Assembly (NCBI GenBank): GCA_964538625.1
Contig: CAZIGH010000022.1
Location: forward strand, 16,317 to 80,316
Length of the DNA stretch: 64,000 bases
From: JAEUHM01 sp964538625
GTDB taxonomy: Bacteria > Verrucomicrobiota > Verrucomicrobiia > Verrucomicrobiales > Verrucomicrobiaceae
Reading direction: 5' to 3'
Shown here: piece by piece, positions 42,239-51,382 of the stretch
Layout: every line of letters starts with the position of its first letter
Numbering within the stretch: the stretch's first letter is position 1
Translations under genes and position numbers: made by a program
Notes under the pieces: model-generated
What the model was told of the DNA's origin: nothing
Database searches by the model: none
What the model saw: the letters and a program-made list of their open reading frames with translations, nothing else

Positions 42239-42362
42239 TCCGGGAGCGGGAGAAAACGGACAAAGGGAGGGCGGTGTGCGATTCCGATAGTGAGAGCAAG
42301 GGTGACCAGGCGTAGAGCGGCGCATCTAGTTTAGAAAGAGGTGCTCTGGCGCAAGGATGAGG

Positions 42363-45065
42363 CTAGGTGCCGCCTTTTTTGGCGTCCCAGAGGGCTAGGT
42401 CTTCGATGTGACGTCCCACGAGGGCCGTCCAGCCCGTCTGGTGGCTAGCGCCGTGGCCACGACCGGTGTCACCGTGGAAGAACTCGTAGAAGAGGACGAG
42501 GTCCTTCCACGCGGGGTCGCTGGCGTAGCGCTCGTCGGTGCCATGGCAGGGTCGGCGGCCATGGGCATCTGGTCTGAAGAGACTGGCGTGGCGGCGCTTG
42601 AGATCGGTGGCGATTTCCTGAAGGGTGTATTGCTTGCCGCTGCCGGTGGGGTATTCAGCCACGAGGCTGTCGCCAAAGTAGTCGTAATAGCCTTCGAGCG
42701 CTTCGATGAGGAGGTGATTGATGGGGAACCAGATGGGGCCGCGCCAGTTGCTGTTGCCGCCGAACATGCTGGTGGTGGAGTCTCCGGGGTCATAGCGGAC
42801 CTCATAGGTGTGACCGCTGACGGTCATGCTGAAGGGATGCTCGAGGTGGTAGCGGGACAGGGAGCGGATGCCGTGGGGGGCGAGGAACTCTTTTTCATCA
42901 AGGAGGTAGCGCAGCACTTTGAGCAGGCGCTCCCTGGAGGCCAGGGCAAAGAGCCACTGCTTGCTGCCATCTGGGTTCGTATGCTCCGTGATGTGTTTGT
43001 TCATGAGCTTGTAGTGGGTGCGGTACCACTCGAAGCGTTCTTTGAACTCTGGCAGGTGCTTGATGTGGGCTTCCTCAATGACCTTGACTGCGATGAGAGG
43101 CATGAGGCCGACGAGGGAGCGCGACTTGAGAGGTATGGGAGCGCCTCCGTGGTCTGGCAGGATGTGGTCATAGTAAAAGCCGTCCACTTCATTCCACAAG
43201 CCGGTGCCTCCGTGGGTGTGGACGGCTTCCACGATCTGGACGAAGTGGGTGAGAAACTTGGATGCCATGTCCTGATAGGCGGGGTGAAGCTGGCCGTCAT
43301 AAGCGAGTTCCACGGCCATGCGGAGCATCTGCACACAGTAGAAGGCCATCCAAGCGGTGGCGTCTGCCTGCTGTAGCGAACCGCCGGTGGGCAGCGGTGC
43401 GCCGCGGTCAAAGATGCCGATGTTGTCCAGGCCCAGGAAGCCGCCGGAGAAAATGCCGAAACCGCGCTCGTCCTTTCGGTTGACCCACCAGGTGAAGTTG
43501 AGCAGGAGTTTCTGGAAGACGCCGGCGAGGAAGGCGCGGTCCTTCACTCCGGTCTGTCTTGCATCCATTTGATAGACACGCCATGCGGCCCATGCGTGCA
43601 CGGGGGGATTCACGTCGCTGAAGGCGAACTCGTATGCGGGGATCTGGCCGTTGGGGTGCATGTACCACTCCCGCAGCAGCAGGGTGATCTGGCGCTTTGC
43701 AAAAGTGGGATCGATGCGGGCGAGGGGAATGGTGTGGAAGGCGAGATCCCAAGCGGCGAACCAGGGGTACTCCCACTTGTCAGGCATGGAGAGCACGTCC
43801 CGGGCGAAGAGGTGCTTCCAGTCGTTGTTGCGGCGGCGTCCGATGATCTCCGCGTTGAAGCGACGGTTGGGATCGCCGGGGAGCCAGCGGTTCACGGCGT
43901 AGTAGTAGAACTGCTTGGAGAACATGAGTCCGGCGTAGGACTGCATGCAGATTTCCCGGTCGGTGGGATTCATACCGGCGGGGAGGGTGTTGTCATAAAA
44001 CTGCTCGCATTCGGCGGCCCGCTGCTGGAAGACTTCGTCGAAGTCGCCGAACACATCCTGGCGGCTTGTGTCGGCTTTGTAGAAACGGAAGCGGAGGGTG
44101 GTGGTCTCGCCGGGCTTGAGGTAGAGCAGGTAATGAGCGGCGGCCTTGGTGCCCTGAGCGGTGGGCAGCAGGGCAGAGGAATCCCCATCCACCACGTGCT
44201 TGTGGAAGGCGTCCTTGGTGTGGGGCTGGTCCGGGCTGTTGCCGAAGATGGCGTAGTTGGTGTCGTTGTCGGTGAAGAGGAAGTCCTGGAAGCGGTGGTC
44301 GTCTGGATCCACGTGGAAGTAATAGCGGCCCAGAGTCTCGCGCTGTACCCAGAGGGTGGACGCATTGTGCGTGCCGAGTTGGGGCTTAGCGGCGTCTCCC
44401 GGCATGGTGAGATGGTCAGCACCCCAGGACCAGACGTTTCGGAACCAGATCTGCGGGAGGAGATGCAGGGTGGCGGTGGTTTTCCCACGGTTGGTGACGG
44501 TGTAGCGAATGAGCAGGTCCTCGGCGTCTGCCTTGGCGTGTTCTGCAAAGACGTCGAAGTAGGCGCGCTGGTCAAAGATGCCAGTGTCCACAAGTTCGTA
44601 TTCGGGCTGGTCGCGTCCGCGCTCTTTGTTGACGCGCAGCAGATCTGCGTAGGGAAACCGGCGCTGGGGGTATTTGTAAAGCGCCTTCATGTAGGAGTGG
44701 GTGGGCGTGGAGCGGAGGTAATAGTATTCCTCCTTCACGTCTTCGGAGTGGTTCCCCTCGTGGTTAGTGAGGCCGTAGAGGCGCTCTTTCATGAAGGGGT
44801 CTCGCGTGTTCCACAAGGCGGTGGCGATGCAGATGCGGCACTGGCGGTCTGCAATACCCAGCAAGCCGTCCTCTCCCCAGCGGTAGGCGCGGCTGCGGGC
44901 GTGGTCGTGGGTGAAGTGGTCCCAGCAGTTCCCGTCTTCGGAGTAGTCCTCTCTTACGGTGCCCCACTGGCGCTCGGCTAGGTAGGGACCCCAGCGCTTC
45001 CAGTTGTGCAGGCGTTCGCGGTCGGCGTTGAGGCGGAGGCTCTCAGGGTCTTGGGCAGCGGGCAT
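42363..45065 (-). CDS. GH63-like glucosidase (MGH1-type)
   Basis: Large (900 residues) cytoplasmic glycosidase with an (alpha/alpha)6 barrel related to GH63 and mannosylglycerate hydrolase. The sequence has no signal peptide. Landmarks are the N-terminal ERQWGTVREDYSEDGNCWDHF, the acid/base region in KWEYPWFAAWDLAFHTIPLA (about 430-450) with the DLAFH aspartate, and a second catalytic-region segment GGNSNWRGPIWFPINHLLIEAL (about 770). These proteins are annotated as glucosidases in many bacteria; the natural substrate is uncertain but likely a glucosyl- or mannosyl-osmolyte or oligosaccharide. It converges with nothing close and starts 140 bases from the divergent heme-protein gene. Confidence 0.85.
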   Translation of the reverse strand: MPAAQDPESLRLNADRERLHNWKRWGPYLAERQWGTVREDYSEDGNCWDHFTHDHARSRAYRWGEDGLLGIADRQCRICIATALWNTRDPFMKERLYGLTNHEGNHSEDVKEEYYYLRSTPTHSYMKALYKYPQRRFPYADLLRVNKERGRDQPEYELVDTGIFDQRAYFDVFAEHAKADAEDLLIRYTVTNRGKTTATLHLLPQIWFRNVWSWGADHLTMPGDAAKPQLGTHNASTLWVQRETLGRYYFHVDPDDHRFQDFLFTDNDTNYAIFGNSPDQPHTKDAFHKHVVDGDSSALLPTAQGTKAAAHYLLYLKPGETTTLRFRFYKADTSRQDVFGDFDEVFQQRAAECEQFYDNTLPAGMNPTDREICMQSYAGLMFSKQFYYYAVNRWLPGDPNRRFNAEIIGRRRNNDWKHLFARDVLSMPDKWEYPWFAAWDLAFHTIPLARIDPTFAKRQITLLLREWYMHPNGQIPAYEFAFSDVNPPVHAWAAWRVYQMDARQTGVKDRAFLAGVFQKLLLNFTWWVNRKDERGFGIFSGGFLGLDNIGIFDRGAPLPTGGSLQQADATAWMAFYCVQMLRMAVELAYDGQLHPAYQDMASKFLTHFVQIVEAVHTHGGTGLWNEVDGFYYDHILPDHGGAPIPLKSRSLVGLMPLIAVKVIEEAHIKHLPEFKERFEWYRTHYKLMNKHITEHTNPDGSKQWLFALASRERLLKVLRYLLDEKEFLAPHGIRSLSRYHLEHPFSMTVSGHTYEVRYDPGDSTTSMFGGNSNWRGPIWFPINHLLIEALEGYYDYFGDSLVAEYPTGSGKQYTLQEIATDLKRRHASLFRPDAHGRRPCHGTDERYASDPAWKDLVLFYEFFHGDTGRGHGASHQTGWTALVGRHIEDLALWDAKKGGT

Positions 45066-45206
45066 TCGGTTGGGAAAGTTGGTGAAAGAAGGGGGCTAAA
45101 CTGGGGGTGTAGCAATGTACGTGCCGCCGCTGCGTGCAATCACCGGTCCGCAGAGATTGCAGGAGGAACTGATACTTCCAGCGGGGAAATGGCGTAGGTT
45201 TTGGCG

Positions 45207-48200
45207 ATGTACCGACCGCTTTTTTGCACTTTCGTTCTCGTTTTCTCGGTAATGGCTGCCGCTCAGGAGCCGCTGAAGTCCCTGAGTACGTATGCGAAGA
45301 AATACGGTGAGACTCAGAATGCGGTGCAGGTGGACCCGGCGAAGGATCTGCCCAGTTACCCAGCGGTGGAGCCGACAAAGGCGTTGAGTACGTGGCAGGT
45401 GAAGAAGGGCTTCAAGCTGGAGCTGGCGGCGAATGAGCCCCAGGTGCGTGATCCGATAGCCCTTTCTTTCGATGAGCGGGGTCGGATGTTTGTCTGCGAG
45501 ATGATCGATTACTCTGAAATGCGCGACGAGCAGCCGCACTGGGGTCGTGTTTCGATGCTGGAGGATGTGGATGGCGACGGGGTTTATGAGAAGAGTACGG
45601 TGTTCGCCGACGATTTGCCTTGGCCTACGGGACTGATCTGGGCAAATGGTGGCCTCTACGTGGGGGCTACGCCGGACATCTGGCGGCTGGAGGACAGGGA
45701 TGGCGATGGTCGCGCCGAGGTGCGGAAGAGGGCGTTCACGGGATTCGGCACTGGTTTGAATCTGCTCAATGTGCAGGGACTGCTGAACTCCTTTCAGTGG
45801 GGGCAGGACAATCGGGTGCATGTGCTGGCAGGCGGGGGAAATCGCGGCGTCATCACCTGTCCAGAACGGCCCGAGCTTAAGGGCGTGGAGCTGGGTGGCA
45901 GGGACTTTTGGTTTGACCCGGTGACGCTGGACTTCGGTCTGGAGGCTGGTGGGGCGCAGTATGGGATGAGCTTTGATGACTACGGGCGGAAGTTTGGCTG
46001 CTCGAACTCCGACCACCTCCAGCACTGGGTTTATGATGATGGATTCGCAGGTGGAAATCCCTTTTTCCAGATGCCGCCAGCCCGGCGCAGCATCGCGGCA
46101 GACGGTGGAGCAGCGGAGGTCTTTCGCATTAGCCCGGATGAGCCATGGCGCATCATCCGCACCCGGTGGCGCATCGCAGGCGTGGTGAAGGGGGCAGTGG
46201 AAGGGGGCGGGCGTGTGAGCGGTTACTTTACCGGGGCCACTGGGACGACGATTTATCGTGGGGATGCGTATGGACCGGAGTTCAAGAACAACAGTTTCAC
46301 TGGTGACGCGGGAGGGCAGTTGATTCACCGGAAAGTGATCCGGCGCTCAGAGGATGGCATTTTACTTGTGGGCGAGCGGCCAGCGGATGAGCAAGGTTTT
46401 GAGTTTGCGGCTTCAAAAGATACGTGGGTGCGGGTGGTCAATTTTGCCAACGCACCGGATGGTTGCCTTTTGGTGTGCGATATGTATCGCCAGGTGATCG
46501 AGCACCCGTGGAGCATTCCGGATGAGATCAAGCAGTACCTTGACCTGAACCGGGGCAATGACCGCGGGCGCATTTACCGCTTGGTACCGGAAGGCGGTGT
46601 GAAGCGCCTTGGTGAGCGGGTAAATCTGGCCGAGCTTAGTACGGCGGAGCTGGTGAAGACCCTTGCGCATACGAACGGGTGGCACAGGGACACGGCTCAG
46701 CGTTTGTTGTATGAGAGGCAGGACAAAGCGGCAGTGAGCGCTTTGGAGGAGATGGTGCGCGGGTCGGCGAGCACCGTCGCAGCGCTGCACGCGCTCGGGG
46801 CGCTGGAGGGCATGGGAGAGCTGAGCGAGCGGGTGGTCATCGCCGCGCTTCAAAGCAGGGATGACGTGGTGGCTGAGCGTGGGCTGTGGCTCGCGGCGCG
46901 ACGTCTGAGACTTTCTCCGCCGTCGGACGCTCTGTGGCAGGCCATGATGCAGCTCACCTCTGACGAGCGGAGTGCCAGAGTGAAGTTCCAGCTCGCTCTG
47001 ACGCTGGGCAAGTCCAAGCATCCTGATTCGCCAAAGGTGCTAGCCTCCCTTGGGCCGAAGAGTGAGCTGATGGCTGCGGCCATTCTAAATGCTCCGGCCG
47101 AGATGGCGGCAGAGATTCTGAAACGGCTCTCGTCATCACCGGAAGGGAAACATCCAAACCGTGAATTGCTTATGACTCCGCTGTATCGGATCATCGGGTG
47201 GCGGAATGATGTCAACGAGGTGCAGGGCGCTATCCAGTCTCTCGCAGAGGTTCCTGTCCCTGAGCACATCGCGGCGTTCTCTGAGGGGCTGGCAAAGGCT
47301 GGAAGCAGCATCGAGAAGGCGGATGGCGGGAAGGTGTTGGCTGCGGTTTTCAACCAGGCGGTGGCGAGGGCCATGGATGGTTCTGCTCCCGAAACGGAGA
47401 GACTGCGCGCCGTAGAACTGCTCCGTCTTTCGACGTCCGCAGAGGCGGCAGATGCGCTGGACCATTGTTTGAGCGAGGGCCAGTCCGACGCCTTGCAGGC
47501 AGCAGCCATTCAGGCAAAACAGCGCTCTGCATCCAAACAGGTGACGGAGGTGCTGCTGGCTCACTGGCCGCACTATGGAGCGAAGGCGAAGGCCGCTGCC
47601 ATGGAGGCCTTTCTCTCCCGGGACGAGCGGGTGCTGGCTCTGCTGAACTCACCAGCGGTGAATCCCAAAGACTTCACTGCGGCGCAGGTGCAGGCTCTGA
47701 TCAAACACAAGAACAAGGACGTGGTAGCTGCGGCCAGGAAAGCGCTGGCGTCGGTCATACCTCCCTCCCGTGAGGAGGTGCTGGCGAAGTTCAAGCCCGC
47801 CCTGGACCTTCAGGGAAATGCGGAAGCCGGCGTGACGCACTTCATGGCTCGCTGCATGGCTTGCCACGTGGCCAAGGGGCAGGGTATCGCCGTGGGCCCG
47901 GACTTGATTACGGTTAAAACGAAAGGCAGAGAGGCGCTGCTCTCGGCCATCCTGGAGCCGCACAAGGAAGTGGCCTCGCAATACATCGCCTACACGGTGA
48001 ACACTAAGGAGGGTCAGACGCTCATGGGCATCATCACTGAAGACACGGCTACGAGCATGACGATCAAAATGATGGGTGGGGCGGAGCTTGCCTTGCAGCG
48101 CAGCCAGATCGCCGGATCTTCCAGCAGCGGCCAGAGTCTTATGCCTGAGGGGCTGGAGCAAGGCATGACACCGCAGGAAATGGCGGATCTCATCGCCTTC

Positions 48201-48215
48201 ATTGAGGCTCTGTAA
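45207..48215 (+). CDS. PVC-type heme-binding CxxCH protein
   Basis: Exported protein of 1002 residues typical of Planctomycetes/Verrucomicrobia. The ATG begins a signal peptide (MYRPLFCTFVLVFSVMAAAQ); a TTG two codons earlier is less likely. Order of parts: a membrane-bound-dehydrogenase-like beta-propeller (RMFVCEMIDYSE, DVDGDGVYEKSTVFADDLPWPTGL), HEAT-like helical repeats (about 450-800) and a C-terminal c-type cytochrome domain with heme site CMACH (about 890) and the downstream EPHKEVASQYIAYTV and MPEGLEQGMTPQEMADLIAFIEAL segment containing the likely axial methionine. Catalytic role and substrate are unknown; electron transfer from carbohydrate oxidation is a common proposal. Confidence 0.9.
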   Translation: MYRPLFCTFVLVFSVMAAAQEPLKSLSTYAKKYGETQNAVQVDPAKDLPSYPAVEPTKALSTWQVKKGFKLELAANEPQVRDPIALSFDERGRMFVCEMIDYSEMRDEQPHWGRVSMLEDVDGDGVYEKSTVFADDLPWPTGLIWANGGLYVGATPDIWRLEDRDGDGRAEVRKRAFTGFGTGLNLLNVQGLLNSFQWGQDNRVHVLAGGGNRGVITCPERPELKGVELGGRDFWFDPVTLDFGLEAGGAQYGMSFDDYGRKFGCSNSDHLQHWVYDDGFAGGNPFFQMPPARRSIAADGGAAEVFRISPDEPWRIIRTRWRIAGVVKGAVEGGGRVSGYFTGATGTTIYRGDAYGPEFKNNSFTGDAGGQLIHRKVIRRSEDGILLVGERPADEQGFEFAASKDTWVRVVNFANAPDGCLLVCDMYRQVIEHPWSIPDEIKQYLDLNRGNDRGRIYRLVPEGGVKRLGERVNLAELSTAELVKTLAHTNGWHRDTAQRLLYERQDKAAVSALEEMVRGSASTVAALHALGALEGMGELSERVVIAALQSRDDVVAERGLWLAARRLRLSPPSDALWQAMMQLTSDERSARVKFQLALTLGKSKHPDSPKVLASLGPKSELMAAAILNAPAEMAAEILKRLSSSPEGKHPNRELLMTPLYRIIGWRNDVNEVQGAIQSLAEVPVPEHIAAFSEGLAKAGSSIEKADGGKVLAAVFNQAVARAMDGSAPETERLRAVELLRLSTSAEAADALDHCLSEGQSDALQAAAIQAKQRSASKQVTEVLLAHWPHYGAKAKAAAMEAFLSRDERVLALLNSPAVNPKDFTAAQVQALIKHKNKDVVAAARKALASVIPPSREEVLAKFKPALDLQGNAEAGVTHFMARCMACHVAKGQGIAVGPDLITVKTKGREALLSAILEPHKEVASQYIAYTVNTKEGQTLMGIITEDTATSMTIKMMGGAELALQRSQIAGSSSSGQSLMPEGLEQGMTPQEMADLIAFIEAL

Positions 48216-48224
48216 TGGAGCGCT

Positions 48225-48959
48225 TCAGACGTTTGGCTCCACCGAATACACGCTCACATCCACAGCCTCAGCCCGTAACGGCGGGAGCACGGCCTCGGAC
48301 AGGCGCAGTCCCGCTTGCGCTGCGGGTAAGACGGAAAGCTCGGTGACTTCCGTGGGCCCTACGCGGTAGGGCTCATGATGCACCTGTCCGCGTAGAAGTG
48401 TGCCATCTGGGCGGGTGGTGAAAAGCAGGTAACGCTCCACGAGGAAGAACTCCAAGCTGCCGGGCTCAGCGGTATGCACCGGACCTTCATCCTTCCATTC
48501 GAAGGAGGATGTCTCAGTCATTCCGCGTCGCCGACAGGTGTAGTGGATGCGCTGATCTTGTCGGCTCGCCGTCATCGTCGCATGAAAGTAGGGGAGATGA
48601 AAGAAGCGTCGCGCCAAGTGAACGGCGACTGGCTGGGTGCAATCCAGAGAGAAGAAGGAAACGCCGGGGCGGCCTTGATCGTCGTGCACGTAGGTGCGCA
48701 CATTGAGTTCCAGGAACCACGAGAGCCACGGCAGGGGTGGCAGGTATGCGGGGCGGATGCGCTGCATGAAGAACGGCACGATGCCGATGAAGGCTCGGCC
48801 CTCGTGAGTATCGACATGCAGACGCTGCGGCAGGTGCTGCTGAATGTCTGCGGGGTCGCACTCCCAGTGTAGGAAGAGTAGGTGATTCCAGCGCTGATGA
48901 CCGATAGCGAGGCGGTCGGGCTTTTGGCGAGTGGAGAGACGTTGTTCCAGTCCGGGCAG
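48225..48959 (-). CDS. DUF2071 (YqjF-like) protein with non-canonical start
   Basis: 244-residue cytoplasmic protein of the DUF2071 family, function unknown. A GTG start at 48779 would give 184 residues and cut off the family's N-terminal part, which is clearly encoded upstream in the same frame (RWNHLLFLHWEC then QRLHVDTHEGRAFIGIVPFFM). Between the upstream in-frame stop at 49046 and 48779 there is no ATG, GTG or TTG. I take CTG at 48959 as the start because it is the first plausible codon after an AGGAG-like ribosome site near the previous gene's stop; this is uncertain. The gene follows the PL6 lyase, 20 bases away. A start-codon mutation would also explain the pattern. Confidence 0.6.
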   Translation of the reverse strand: MPGLEQRLSTRQKPDRLAIGHQRWNHLLFLHWECDPADIQQHLPQRLHVDTHEGRAFIGIVPFFMQRIRPAYLPPLPWLSWFLELNVRTYVHDDQGRPGVSFFSLDCTQPVAVHLARRFFHLPYFHATMTASRQDQRIHYTCRRRGMTETSSFEWKDEGPVHTAEPGSLEFFLVERYLLFTTRPDGTLLRGQVHHEPYRVGPTEVTELSVLPAAQAGLRLSEAVLPPLRAEAVDVSVYSVEPNV

Positions 48960-48979
48960 CTTGCCCTGGGGAACGCTCC

Positions 48980-50254
48980 TCAGCGCAGCCAGGAAGCACC
49001 GACTTGGTTCTGAGAGAGCGCAGCCGGCTTCTTGACTGCCACATCATCCGTGAGTGTCAGACCCTCAAAGGACACGCCGAGCTCCGGTGCCTTGATGCGG
49101 TTCCCCTTCCAGGTCCAGCCGGTCACTGGCGTCTCCATGTGAATGGCCTTGCCCTTCTCACTGAGGATGGTGTTGGAGAGGAAACTGACCTGCAGCGGAG
49201 GTTCTGTGCAGGTACTGTTGTCGGCACGTCCGATGCACACGGGCACTTTGCAGTGCGCCACGGTATTGTCCTGGATGATGGCGCGTTTCACTTGCTGGTA
49301 GCCGTTGGCGGGGGTGTCTGGGATGCCGTTCATAAAGGTGATGGCGCTGCGGTGTCCGTCACCTTGAAGGTCAAACATGGAGTTGCCCTTCACTACATGG
49401 TCCTCGCCGATGACACGCACGCCGCCGGTCATCCGCTTGTGGTTGCCCAAAAAGACGTTCCCTTCGACCAGACAGCGATGCCCATGCCTCAGAGTCAGTG
49501 TGCCTTCGCATTCAAGGAACGTGTTGTTGGTGTAGCGGTTGGCACAGGACTTATTGGAGATGATCTCCGTCTCGCCATTGCACTGATAGAAGAGGCAGGA
49601 GGTGACCAGGCACTTCCCATCGAGATGAGCGGTGTCAGAGTCGCCGATGCGGATGGTTTCGCCGCCGTTTTTTCCCAACCTGGGGCGGGGGCCAAAGTAG
49701 CACTTCTGGATTACATGCTGTCCGCTCTCGCCACCTTCTTCCGGCAGCCACACTACGACGGTGGTGCCGCCCGACGTTTTGCCGGTAAATGTGCAAAACT
49801 CAATGGTGTTGTGGGAGCCGTAGATGGAGAGCCACTTGCCCTCCTTGCCCTGGGGCAGCTCGGGGTCTGCGGTGACTGCCACCTGGCTGAGCGTGCAGTG
49901 GTGCGCCAGGTTCTTGCTGTCGATTCTCAGTTGAATAACTTCGTTCACACTCGGGCCAGGCTGGCGGAAATGCAGGCCCTCCACGCGGAGGTGCATACCG
50001 CCAACTTTCAAACTGGAACCACCGGTGAACACCGTTTTTCCCGGTTCCGCTGCACGCAGAGTGATGGGCTGCTCCTTAGTCCCGGTGCCGCGAAAGCGCA
50101 GCGCCACATCCGCAAACGTCCCCTCAGGCAGGATGTAAGTGTCTCCCGGCTGGGCCTGGCGGCTGATGGCATCCAGCTCGGCGGGGTTGTCCACCCGAAT
50201 GTCGCGCGCCTGGACCAGGCCGACGAGCAGAAAGAGGAGAAAGATTGATTTCAT
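48980..50254 (-). CDS. PL6 family polysaccharide lyase (alginate/chondroitin)
   Basis: Secreted parallel-beta-helix lyase of 424 residues. The ATG starts a signal peptide (MKSIFLLFLLVGLVQARD); an upstream in-frame start at 50302 lies in a terminator. PL6 motifs are NGGETIRIG (about 195), the catalytic lysine in ISNKSC (about 234) and the catalytic arginine in TLRHGHR (about 255), plus the beta-helix repeats around them. Family members cleave alginate (MG or poly-M) or chondroitin/dermatan sulfate by beta-elimination; substrate here is undetermined. A DUF2071 gene follows 20 bases later in the same direction. Confidence 0.88.
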   Translation of the reverse strand: MKSIFLLFLLVGLVQARDIRVDNPAELDAISRQAQPGDTYILPEGTFADVALRFRGTGTKEQPITLRAAEPGKTVFTGGSSLKVGGMHLRVEGLHFRQPGPSVNEVIQLRIDSKNLAHHCTLSQVAVTADPELPQGKEGKWLSIYGSHNTIEFCTFTGKTSGGTTVVVWLPEEGGESGQHVIQKCYFGPRPRLGKNGGETIRIGDSDTAHLDGKCLVTSCLFYQCNGETEIISNKSCANRYTNNTFLECEGTLTLRHGHRCLVEGNVFLGNHKRMTGGVRVIGEDHVVKGNSMFDLQGDGHRSAITFMNGIPDTPANGYQQVKRAIIQDNTVAHCKVPVCIGRADNSTCTEPPLQVSFLSNTILSEKGKAIHMETPVTGWTWKGNRIKAPELGVSFEGLTLTDDVAVKKPAALSQNQVGASWLR

Positions 50255-50260
50255 CCGTGC

Positions 50261-50296
50261 AAAAAAAGCGGCACAGAGTCTCCCCTGTACCGCTCT
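50261..50296 (-). terminator. Rho-independent terminator after the beta-barrel gene
   Basis: On the minus strand GCGGTACAG pairs with CTGTGCCGC around an 8-base loop and is followed by TTTTTTT. It lies 20 bases past the outer-membrane protein stop and just upstream of the PL6 lyase ATG, so it separates the two transcripts. Confidence 0.88.
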
Positions 50297-50316
50297 TGTC
50301 AAATCAGGTCTTTAGA

Positions 50317-50919
50317 TCAGAAGTTGTAGCGGAAGCCAGCGGATACCTGCTGGTAGTCCTCCTCGCCTACACCGCCTGCCACGATGATGTCCACCTTGGG
50401 AGCGATGACTTCGCGGAAGATGAGTGCGGCGCTGCCGCTGCTGAAGTAGTCCTCAAACTCATAGGCAAAGCCATGGTAGAAGAGGTCAAGCTGCAGCCAC
50501 TGGGCCAGCCCTATACGGAAGCCAAGGCCCACGGTGCCGCTGAAAGCCTCGTCGAAGTCCGACTCGTCATACACGCAAGCCACTTTGCCCACCAGATCCA
50601 CACAAGAAGTGAGCGGGATATGGTAGCCAAGACCAGCGTCCAGGCTGAGGAAGTCGGTATCTCCCCAGAACTGGTTGTAGGAACCGAAGGCAAACAGGTT
50701 GCTGGTCAGGGACTTGGAGATGTGGGCACCGAACCCATCTGCCTCGTTCTCACCGAACAGACGGATGTACTGAGCTTCCACGAAGTCATAACTGATCGTA
50801 TTGCAGGCCGGCGCGGGAGGAGATGCCGGAACGACGGGATTCTTTGGAGCGGCTGAGGTGCCCGCAAAGGATGAGGTGACCGCGAGACCGAAGGCAAGCG
50901 TGAGGAGTGTGTGCTTCAT
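50317..50919 (-). CDS. Outer-membrane beta-barrel protein
   Basis: Exported protein of 200 residues with a signal peptide (MKHTLLTLAFGLAVTSSFAG). The mature part alternates hydrophobic strands and short turns (YIRLFGENEADGFGAHISK, VGLGFRIGLAQWLQLDLFYHG) and ends in a terminal phenylalanine after FRYNF, the usual signal for outer-membrane insertion by the BAM machinery. A short Pro/Ala-rich stretch follows the signal. I do not recognise a specific porin or adhesin family. It has a strong sigma-70-like promoter and its own terminator, so it is a single-gene transcript. Confidence 0.8.
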   Translation of the reverse strand: MKHTLLTLAFGLAVTSSFAGTSAAPKNPVVPASPPAPACNTISYDFVEAQYIRLFGENEADGFGAHISKSLTSNLFAFGSYNQFWGDTDFLSLDAGLGYHIPLTSCVDLVGKVACVYDESDFDEAFSGTVGLGFRIGLAQWLQLDLFYHGFAYEFEDYFSSGSAALIFREVIAPKVDIIVAGGVGEEDYQQVSAGFRYNF

Positions 50920-50977
50920 GCGTGAGGTGTGTTGTGGATGACGGGTTGAGCAAATGGCTCGCCCAGAACCCGCCGAT

Positions 50978-51006
50978 ATTTAACGATTATTAACAAAACT
51001 TGTCAA
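50978..51006 (-). promoter_or_regulatory. Sigma-70 promoter of the beta-barrel gene
   Basis: On the minus strand a perfect -35 TTGACA (51006-51001) is followed by a 17-base AT-rich spacer and -10 TTAAAT (50983-50978), matching TATAAT at four positions. The predicted transcript would start about 50 bases before the gene's ATG. It sits in the only strongly AT-rich patch of this region. Confidence 0.7.
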
Positions 51007-51113
51007 TCAACGAGTTTGTAGCCCTGGCGGGACCGGATTTTACCCCTGAGCAGGGCACTTGCTGCGACACCCAAGCTGGATCCGAAAGACGGCTGGCTGA
51101 GCGGAAATCAGGA

Positions 51114-51164
51114 AGCGTCCCGGACGGTGGCCCGGCCTGCCGTCGGCTCGGTGGAAGGGACGCC
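51114..51164. repeat. Long imperfect inverted repeat beside tRNA-Ser
   Basis: GCGTCCC (51115-51121) pairs with GGGACGC (51157-51163), and between them GACGG and CCGTC form a second hairpin. The element lies just beyond the 3' end of tRNA-Ser on its strand. It could end the tRNA transcript, but no T-run follows, so I do not call it a terminator. Confidence 0.35.
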
Positions 51165-51168
51165 TGAG

Positions 51169-51258
<90 letters not shown>

Positions 51259-51382
51259 TGTGGGCCAGATTGCTCGGCGGGGAGCTTTAACTGCGTCTTG
51301 AGCATCTTGCAAGTGTGAGGCTTCGCGACAGTAAGAAAGAAATGTTGCGCGGCTCCAAACTGTCCGGCATTTCTGGTGTTCC

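Noticed and set aside
43569..44981. A 470-codon plus-strand frame inside the glucosidase
   Set aside because: Shadow frame with Val/Gly/Glu-rich composition; the glucosidase frame has family motifs.
49004..50248. A 414-codon plus-strand frame inside the PL6 lyase
   Set aside because: Opposite-strand shadow; no signal or domain, and the lyase has all catalytic residues.
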